A stretch of DNA of 64,000 nt from Coptis chinensis. Its lineage: Eukaryota > Streptophyta > Magnoliopsida > Ranunculales > Ranunculaceae. This document shows, in pieces, positions 57,217-64,000 of this stretch. A program made the position numbers and the translations under genes. The DNA lies in the NCBI GenBank assembly GCA_015680905.1, contig CM027377.1, positions 37,100,501-37,164,500 of the forward strand. Direction: 5' to 3'. Within the stretch, counting starts at the first letter, position 1. Each line of letters opens with the position of its first letter. The notes beneath the pieces are model-generated. The model searched no databases, was not told the origin of the DNA, and saw only the letters and a program-made list of their open reading frames with translations.

Positions 57217-57564
57217 CTAACCTGGATTCCTCGCAGTCAAATCTGATGCAATGACTACTGGGTAGGTTCCCAAATCTCCCAAGAAAACATACTTGAGTGT
57301 AGGCGGTAAAGGCTTCAATTCTAGCTTAGGTGGCTCCTTCTTAAGCTCTTTTAGGTGGTCCATCAAGCATAGGTGATTCAAGCTTTTCTTTGAACTTGAT
57401 GTCATCCATGACAGTGATGAATCCAAAATCGCATTGATTGACTCAACACTAAGTTCCTCAAATCTGAAGTCCGTTAGAGCTTTCAATAACTCATCGCCAG
57501 GATATGAATGAGTCGATAATCCCGTGCTTAACGCTTCAATCATGCATACCTCGTTCCGCGACAC
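57217..57564 (-). pseudogene. Element D protease-RT linker
   Basis: Open frame of 115 codons between protease and RT, with a Pro/Leu/Lys-rich stretch (PPKLELKPLPPTLKYVFLGD) that is characteristic of the segment before RT in Athila/Tat pol. Frame broken on both sides. Confidence 0.65.
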
Positions 57565-57723
57565 ATACTTCCCGTGGTTCTTTGTAACATATGGAAAACA
57601 TTGGTCTCGACTTTCATATTACCAAAGGATAACGTCATATTACCGTTTAAACAAATGATGAGTGCATTTGCGATGGCCAAGAATGGTGCGCCTAGAATGA
57701 TTGGTATTTGCGCCGGATGTAGG

Positions 57724-58431
57724 TTACGTATTCGAAAGTACTATGAAATCAACCGGATAATAGAAATCTTCGATCTTGACTATGACGTCTTCAATTAGTC
57801 CTCTAGGTATCTTCACTGATCTATCTGCCAACTGTAAAGTAACATCAGTCGGTTTTAGATCCTTCAAGCCCAACTTCTCGTAGACGAAATATGGTAGAAG
57901 ATTCACACTGGCACCCAAATCTAATAAAGCTTGTTCCTCCAAAGAATCTCCAATTCTGCATGTAACAGTTGGACTTCCAGGATCTTTCAGTTTCACAACC
58001 GATAGATTTTGTAGGTACGATGAACATCTTTGAGCGATAAAAGCTTCTTTCGGAATGTTGGTCTTCTTCTTTACTAGATCTTTCAGGAACTTGGCATAAG
58101 AGGGAACTTGCTTGATGGCAGTCAGAAATGGGATATTAATCTGCAAATTCTGAAATACATCGCAAATCTCCTTGTACTGGTCATCTTTTCTGGTATTCAC
58201 TAGTTTCGAAGGAAACGGTGCTGGCGGATTCTTCAATATCGGTTCTCTTCTTTCGGCTTCGGTTGGCTTGGTAACAATTAGTGGAGTGACAGGTGGAGTC
58301 ACTCGTGATGGCTTCTTCTTACTTACTTCCACAGTAGTTCCTTCAACTTCTTTTGCAACAGTTTCTTCAGCAGGTGGCACAACACTAGATATATCTGGAA
58401 TGTTAGAATCAAAAAGGGATGGTGGGGACAT
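57724..58431 (-). pseudogene. Element D aspartic protease region
   Basis: Contains PFPSKLVNTRKDDQYKEI, NIPFLTAIKQVPSYAKFL and KTNIPKEAF, then the catalytic LLDLGASVNLLPYFVY and LQLADRSVKIPRG. Colinear with the protease half of gag-pro in B. Preceded by a Pro/Thr/Val-rich linker. Confidence 0.85.
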
Positions 58432-58898
58432 AAGTTACCTTAGGCTCCACGGAATCTTTTCCTGGTTCATAGACAATCTTGTTATCGGCTTTCTTGCCCG
58501 ACCTCGTGGTGGTGGTGAGAATTAACTTGGGCATTCGACCGAGTAATCTCCGGGTTATCCACCGCGGGACACCTCTTCCTTTCAGTTTGGGCTCCGGGCT
58601 TGGTAATGCTCCTTTTGATCTCTCTGTCAAAGGCAGACGATTTGCCCTATCGGCCTTGAATGACACTAAAGTTATTCTCCAACTTCGGGTTCTTTGATTT
58701 GTCCGTTTCACTCATTGACAATGGTGGTGATAGCTTCTTCCCGGATGTGGGATAACCGCTTTGCTCGACCGAGGCGTAGGGGCAATATATCCACTCATAA
58801 GATCCGGTACTAACTCTCTGTTTGTGTTGGCTTTGTATTCTTTGGTTCGGTATGACCGTTGATTTCTCGTATGGGTTCTTTGGCGGTTTTGGAACCGA

Positions 58899-60113
58899 TC
58901 ATCGGTTATTCGAACCGATTTGATGATTTTGAAATCCCGGAGGAAAATTCCTCTGATTTGTATTTTGTGGCTTCCAATAATTCTGTCCCTGATTGAATTG
59001 GTTATTTCTTCCTAAAGAATTGATACTACATGCCTCTGCATTAGTATCCGGAATAATCTGAACACTCTTCATGGTGTGGCCTTCATCGTAACATAGATCA
59101 CAAATGGTATAACAAGGCTTGGATGGCTGAGGTTTAGCTTGGAAATTGTTTGGTTTTGGAGGATTCATGGAGAACTGATCAAACTTCTTGTTCAGATTTT
59201 CAAGTCCTGTTGATAGGCTTGCCATAATTGATAGCATTGCTTGATTTAGGTCTTCTTGAATTTGGTTGCCAAATTTCTTCAGCACCCCCTCCACTCTAGC
59301 TACGTCCTCGTTGCTAGTACTCCATTGTTGAGTGTCTTCAACTAAATTCTCGAGAAAGTTGTAGGCTTCCTCTCCATCCAATGATGTAAACTTACCTTGA
59401 TGCATTGACTGTATCATCTGCTTGTTCATAGTAGAAAGTCCTCGAAAAGAAAAAAATGAGCCAGTGTGCTCTTATCATAACCATGATGTGGACATGAGAC
59501 TAGCGGATTATTGAATTTCTCCCAACTTTGATGATATTCTTCGCCACCTTCCCTTTGAAATTGCTGATGGCTTGGCGATGGCATCTGCTTACTCAGTGGG
59601 TAGAACTTGTTCATAAACTTTGTTCTCAATTTCTCCCGGTTGTTGATTGAATTGATCGGTACATGGCAGCTTAACCATTCGGATGCTTTACCTTCGGTGA
59701 GAGTGAAAAAAAAGAATTAACTTGATACTCTCATCCCTGATATTCTGGTTCTTGAAAGTTCTGAGGACTGATAGAAATTTGTTCATGTGAACATAAGGCT
59801 GAACATTGTCTGAACCATTGAACTTTGGAAGCATAGAGATTACTGATGCTCTAAGTTCAAATTGATTAGCTTCTGTCTCTGGAAAAACAATACTGCTGGG
59901 TGGGTCTCCAATAATTGGCGAATAGAAATCGCTCAGCTTCTTCCTCTGTTGTGCTTGCATGGGTGGGATAGCTTCAGGATTATTGGTGTCCAAAACACCT
60001 CCATCATTGCTTGCGGCCATTGTATTAATCTCGTCTAGTATTCTTGTGAGTCGGTTGTTAAACCTTGTCCACTGTTGTGTTCTTACTGGACGATTATATG
60101 GACGACGGGGCAT
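58899..60113 (-). pseudogene. Element D gag
   Basis: Starts MPRRPYNRPVRTQQWTRFNN at 60113. Capsid parts LRASVISMLPKFNGSD and PYVHMNKFL; after a frameshift at about 59690 FMNKFYP, YHQSWEKFNN and SCPHHGY; after another MNKQMIQSMHQGKFTSLDGE and EAYNFLENL. A zinc-knuckle-like CDLCYDEGH lies near 59090, the last Cys being out of frame. The end is Asn/Gln-rich (NQFNQGQNYWKPQN). Confidence 0.8.
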
Positions 60114-60631
60114 ACACTAGAAAATTCTACGCGAAAATAACAAAAAACTATCCTACTATGCAACTATTCTAAATTATACTAGAATGTAAAACTACTTTTC
60201 TTCAACTGGGTTGGGCTTTGCAGCTAGTATCTCGCCCGTTGTCTAAAAGTCAGTCTCTTCTGTGGTTATGGTGAATCACTTCGATTGCTTAAGTACCCAC
60301 CGCCTACGCATCGATAGTCCGTTTGTCAAGATTCAGACAAGAAACACTAGAGTCTGATATTTCGCTGTGTTGGCTTACAACTTCAATTGTTGAAAAGATC
60401 CTAAATGCAATTATACTAGAAAGCAATAAAACTAAACTATGATGCAACTATACTAAAAAGCAATAAAAGAATGAAGATTTTGACTAACCGGATGGTAGAT
60501 CTTGTCTTCGAGATGTCCTTCAAGCTTCTTTCTTTCTTAAAAGGATGGATGATGCGGCTAAAATTACCTCAATATCCAAAATTCTAATCTTGAAAGAAAA
60601 CGTTAAACATAAACAACTTAAAGCGGCCGTT
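60114..60631 (-). other. Element D 5' leader
   Basis: Short untranslated leader between 5' LTR and gag. The bases next to the LTR (minus AACGGCCGCTTTAAG) are only weakly like a TGGCGCCG primer-binding site. Nothing else is seen. Confidence 0.6.
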
Positions 60632-62271
60632 TGACATTGACCTCTTTTTGTGTGTTTAGATGGTGTATGGATGATGTAGATAGATGATGATCGTTGAACA
60701 AAAGAGAAGCGTATCAAAACCTAATTATCCCTCACTAAGTAAAGGATGAGTAGGGTATCGTTCCACTTTTAAGTGTATGTTATGTGAAGAAAGGACCGGA
60801 AAGGGGTTTGAGGGATTAAAACTAATGTTGTAGAGATTGTAGATTCTAATGCTAAACTAAGCTAAACTAACTAAACTATTGAGAATTTATAAGAGAGAGA
60901 ATTCAAGAGATTAGAATCCACCAATACTTTTAATCTATGACCTTCTGCTTCATGGTTGTTCTTACAAGTAGACTACAATTAGGCAATCGAGCGAGTGCCG
61001 ATGCCCTTTTGGATGAAACATCGTTAACAATTAACTCTACTTAAGGTTGTTCTTATGTTTATGCTATTAATATCTTCTTTCCTTTTATATGTAAGCTCGG
61101 GCAGCCATTCAATGTATTACCAAGAACAACATCAAGGAGTACTTCCTAATAGGGCAGACCATTCAATGAATCACCACTTAAGGCAAACACAAAGAATACT
61201 TCCCCTAGGCGCCCACTCCCTGAGCTACCCCTTCTAAGGCAACACAAAGAATACTTCCCTAACTCTAAAGAATTACACTACTAGAAGAAAAGTAAAGAAC
61301 ACTAGCATGATATTAATATTGCAAAACATAAACCCTATTCTATACTTCCATCCCCTGGTGTGGGCAATGGAACTAATAACTACAAACATAAAGAACTAAC
61401 CTTGACAAGAAGAACACCATGAACCGGAAGAATCATTAAACCTTAAGCATCGGGCTTCATCTCCTCCCTTGAAGGAGAAGATTAGCCTTCCATATAGAAG
61501 GAAGAACACGAAGAACGAGAAGAAGAAGAGTTGAAGAACATAAGACTAGAAAGACTAATTTATTAAGACTCAGCTAGTTAAAACCGATCTTTTATTATTA
61601 ATCTCTCTCTGCCTCAAGTTCTGGAGACAAGAATATAAGTGAATTGGCAAATTACATGAGGCACTTAGGTCCTCTATTTATAGGGGTTACAATGAGTTCT
61701 AGAAGCATTCCAAACCGTCATTTGTTTCCTAATACAAATAGGTTTCTTTCAGAGTCCGACTTCGTCTTCAAAACTGAGAAGGAATTGGCTACAGTGTCGA
61801 TTCATGCGTCTGGACGCATTATCCATGCGTCCCAGACTTAATCAATGCGTCTGGACGCTCGATCTATGCGTCCCAGACGCAATCAATGCGTCTGGACGCT
61901 CGATCCATGCGTCCCAGACGCATAAGCCGATTTTCTCTCTTCTGCTCTATCCTTCTATCCTCTTTTGCGGGCTTTGGTCCAAGCAACGAATCCTTTGGCC
62001 TTGGGCTTCCAAATAGACTTTAAAATAGGTCCAAGTCGCATATTTAATAGCTCCAATTCCTTGGCCTTCTCCATGATTGTCCACGGACCTCCCATGTGAT
62101 CATTAATGCTCCGAATTGCTTCGTTTTACCCCATTTTCTCTAATATTCTACAAAACTCTCTTTTTCACCTGTAGAATCTTAAAACACAACTTATAAATAC
62201 TATTAGTCCACTAAGATAGCTAAACAAGAGGCATAATCGAGGGTTAAATAACACTTTTTGAGCACTTATCA
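60632..62271 (-). repeat. Element D 5' LTR
   Basis: 1,640 bp, very close to 50579-52220. Same TATA box (minus, 61683-61674) and the same GCGTC array (61803-61922). Confidence 0.92.
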
Positions 62272-62276
62272 GAGTT

Positions 62277-63528
62277 GGATCGATTCTTCGTGCGATACAG
62301 TGGAGTTGTCTGAGACAAATTGGACCAAAGCATTGCAAGTTTGAGGGGGGATTCACTATGTGGGGCGGCCTGCCTTGGAATAGCTACAAAATTTGTTATT
62401 GGGTCTGGGAGAGTTTCCAAAACCGCTACAGTAAGTGTAGGAGTAGTCTCCTCTGGGGCAGTCCCTTGTGAACTTGGGATATTTCTTTCCACTACACAGG
62501 CACCTGGAGTCCGAGATATACTTTGTGGAATGGGCATTTCCACCAATACATCTGTGGCTACTGGTGCTTCCTCAACATCTTGTGCTGTTGTATTTCCTCG
62601 TGGTCTCCATTCGGGCCGCGGCCGTCTTTTAATTACGCATTCACCTTTTTTTGGAGAGTGCAGTCTTTGGGCGGGCCAGGGCATTTGCATTCTCTTGGCT
62701 TGGAACTTGGTCCTTCCCTTTTTTTGATCGGAGTCTTCTACATTCAGCAGTTAGGTGGCCAACCATTGTGCAATGAGTGCAAAATTTTGGAAGCTTACCC
62801 AATTGGATTTCTTAGCAAAAGTCAATGCCCTGTTCCACCACTTCCACTGAGATTTTATCTGGAATTGGTTCAGTCAGATCTATTTCTACTAGTACACTTA
62901 TGTGATATCCGCTATCTCTGTCAAGAGTGTTGGCGTCAACTCTAATAGGGCTACCCAGTCCTCTTCCCATTGACATTAGAGTTTTAGCTTTCCAATATTC
63001 GAGGGGAAGTCTTGGAAATTTCACCCACACTGGGGCTGCTGTCTGGCGATATGTGTCTATGCTGAAGTTTGGTGTCCATTTTGTAAATCTCAGAAGTTGT
63101 CTTTCTATATACCATGTTCCTCCATGTAAAATTCTGCTATAGTCATCTTCTTTCTCAAAACAGAAGTTGGTATAACCTTTTCCCAAGGGTGAAATTTTCA
63201 CCTTTCCAGTTAATCCCCAATCAGTGATGACTACCGATCTGATTTTGTCCAGGGTAAGTTTCATATCAACTCAGCCCACTAGAGAGAGTTTACAAGCTTC
63301 AATGCCCTTTTCAACAAATCTTATGGGAAATTTAATGGCTGGATGGTTATCCTTTCTGGTTGCCATTGGTAGTGTGGAGATATCCACTGGGCGCTGTATG
63401 TGAGGTCGTACCATATCCGCAAATGTGCTTCCTTGGTTTTATGCTACCATGACATTTCTACTTGCTCCTTGAGCTGAAGATTCAACACCAGTTGAGGAGT
63501 TGTTAATGGTTATTTCAACAAAAGTCAT
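62277..63528 (-). pseudogene. LINE ORF1, N-terminal part (DUF4283, CCHC knuckle)
   Basis: Probable start ATG at 63528 (MTFVEITINNSS). DUF4283 spans about 63300-62830: GLTGKVKISPLGKGYTNFCF, ILHGGTWYIERQLL and APVWVKFPRLPLEYW. A zinc knuckle FCTHCTMVGHLTAEC follows at about 62780. The end is Pro/Thr-rich. ORF1 proteins of plant L1 elements bind nucleic acid. Stops at about 63447 and 63272 and a frameshift near 62815 break it. Element D cuts it at 62271. Confidence 0.82.
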
Positions 63529-64000
63529 CTGCCTTGTTGCAGGTTCAGAACCCTGCAAACAAGTCGAAACACTCTCCACAACAAAATCAACTAGCCTCAT
63601 AAAGGTCCATACTTGTTTGCCTTTCGACCCGAACTCTCACTTTCGAACAGTAAGTCGAAACTCTCTCCACAATAGTATCAACTAGCCTAGCCGAACAGGG
63701 GTTTTCAAACTCATAAAGGTCCATACTTGTTTGCCTTCCATCCCGAACTCTCACTTTCGAACAGTGGAGGATAATACCGCGTCACTAGAAAGCAAAGGAA
63801 CTTTCCCAAACAACAACAGAGGAGAAGGAGTAGCGAACAGAAAAAATAGCTACAAGTTAGAACCTTGCTGAGCTCGAACAACAACAAGGGGATATCTTGC
63901 TCGAACTCTCGAGCTCGAACAACAACAAAGGGGATATCTTGCTCGAACTCTCACTGTCAATCAGTGGAGGATTTTACCTGCAAGAGACAACAAAGAATCT
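63529..64000 (-). repeat. LINE 5' UTR with internal repeats
   Basis: Two copies of CATAAAGGTCCATACTTG with about 50 bp of matching context (63598 and 63711); copies of TCGAAAC.CTCTCCACAA (63574, 63655); and two copies of GCTCGAACAACAACAA.GGGG (63874, 63914). Repeated 5' UTR units act as promoters in some L1 families; that role here is inference. The element may continue past the window end. Confidence 0.55.

Larger units (their letters stand above)
50579..62271 (-). mobile_element. LTR retrotransposon D (Ty3/gypsy, Athila/Tat-like), inserted in LINE ORF1
   Basis: LTRs 50579-52220 and 60632-62271 with a perfect 5-bp TSD; length 11.7 kb. The minus-strand order is gag, protease, RT, RNase H, integrase, then about 2 kb of 3' untranslated region. 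All domains are present but several frameshifts make it inactive. No X1 or X2 genes. The primer-binding site next to 60631 is degenerate. The LTRs are very similar, suggesting a more recent insertion than the LINE. Confidence 0.92.
18656..64000 (-). mobile_element. L1-type LINE, split by retrotransposons B and D, 5' end near or beyond the window end
   Basis: Three pieces read continuously on the minus strand when the insertions are removed: 64000-62277, 50578-48434 and 21134-18656. ORF1 (DUF4283 plus CCHC knuckle) is followed by ORF2 (AP endonuclease, reverse transcriptase, zinc-binding domain, RNase H), the usual order of plant L1 elements. The 3' end carries a short A-run and (TA)n at 18654-18670. 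Stops and frameshifts are present in both ORFs, so it is inactive. It inserted into the 3' region of element E. Confidence 0.88.

Noticed and set aside
62320-62945. Plus-strand open frames of 135 and 140 codons
   Set aside because: Shadows of LINE ORF1, which lies on the minus strand with recognisable DUF4283 and zinc-knuckle motifs.
1-64000. tRNA, rRNA, bacterial operon or organellar DNA
   Set aside because: No cloverleaf with conserved boxes or rRNA motifs were noticed. Short open frames with ribosome-site-like sequence are chance in AT-rich DNA.

Overview
This is repeat-rich nuclear DNA of a flowering plant, probably a eudicot. The evidence is plant-type Ty3/gypsy LTR retrotransposons (Athila/Tat branch), an L1-type plant LINE, CACTA and Mutator-like DNA transposons, and fragments of plant nuclear genes with intron remnants. 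The species cannot be assigned from the sequence. No intact host gene, tRNA, rRNA, CRISPR array or bacterial feature was seen. Almost every base belongs to a nest of mobile elements, and most boundaries can be closed with target-site duplications (TSDs).

Left part (1-10797): three TIR elements nested inside one another, each carrying pieces of host genes on the minus strand. The outer, probably CACTA-type element (cut off by the window start) carries an IQ67-domain (IQD) gene fragment. Inside it lies a Mutator-like element (1175-8704, 11-bp TSD, ~160-bp TIRs) with two colinear pieces of a cytosolic leucyl-tRNA synthetase gene. Inside that lies a CACTA element (1877-8234, TSD CAT) with fragments of at least four genes: a G3BP-like NTF2/RRM protein, RAPTOR (TOR complex 1), an RLCK-type protein kinase and an RlmN-like radical-SAM methyltransferase. 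RAPTOR and kinase sequence are fused inside one exon-like block.

Middle and right part (10798-64000): an LTR retrotransposon E (3' LTR 10798-12083, minus strand) contains another gene-carrying CACTA element (12380-17628, with a serine hydroxymethyltransferase 3' end) and then an L1-type LINE (minus strand, 18660 to beyond 64000). The LINE is split by two LTR retrotransposons: B (21135-48428, TSD ACCGC) and D (50579-62271, TSD GAGTT). B is itself split by element A (33572-48256, TSD CAACC/CAATC). D has a complete but broken gag-pro-RT-RH-INT series. A lacks protease and the first half of RT. B keeps an almost open gag-pro frame but has no RT, RNase H or integrase. A and B also carry extra genes (X1, X2) between pol and the 3' LTR, and X1 is duplicated in A.

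Insertion order inferred from nesting: outer element, then MULE, then inner CACTA; independently E, then the CACTA at 12380 and the LINE, then B and D into the LINE, then A into B. The most interesting signals are the multi-gene capture with a chimeric exon, the X1/X2 gene pair, and non-coding blocks (paired hairpins near the polypurine tract, and an iterated motif after gag-pro/pol) conserved between retrotransposons whose coding content differs.
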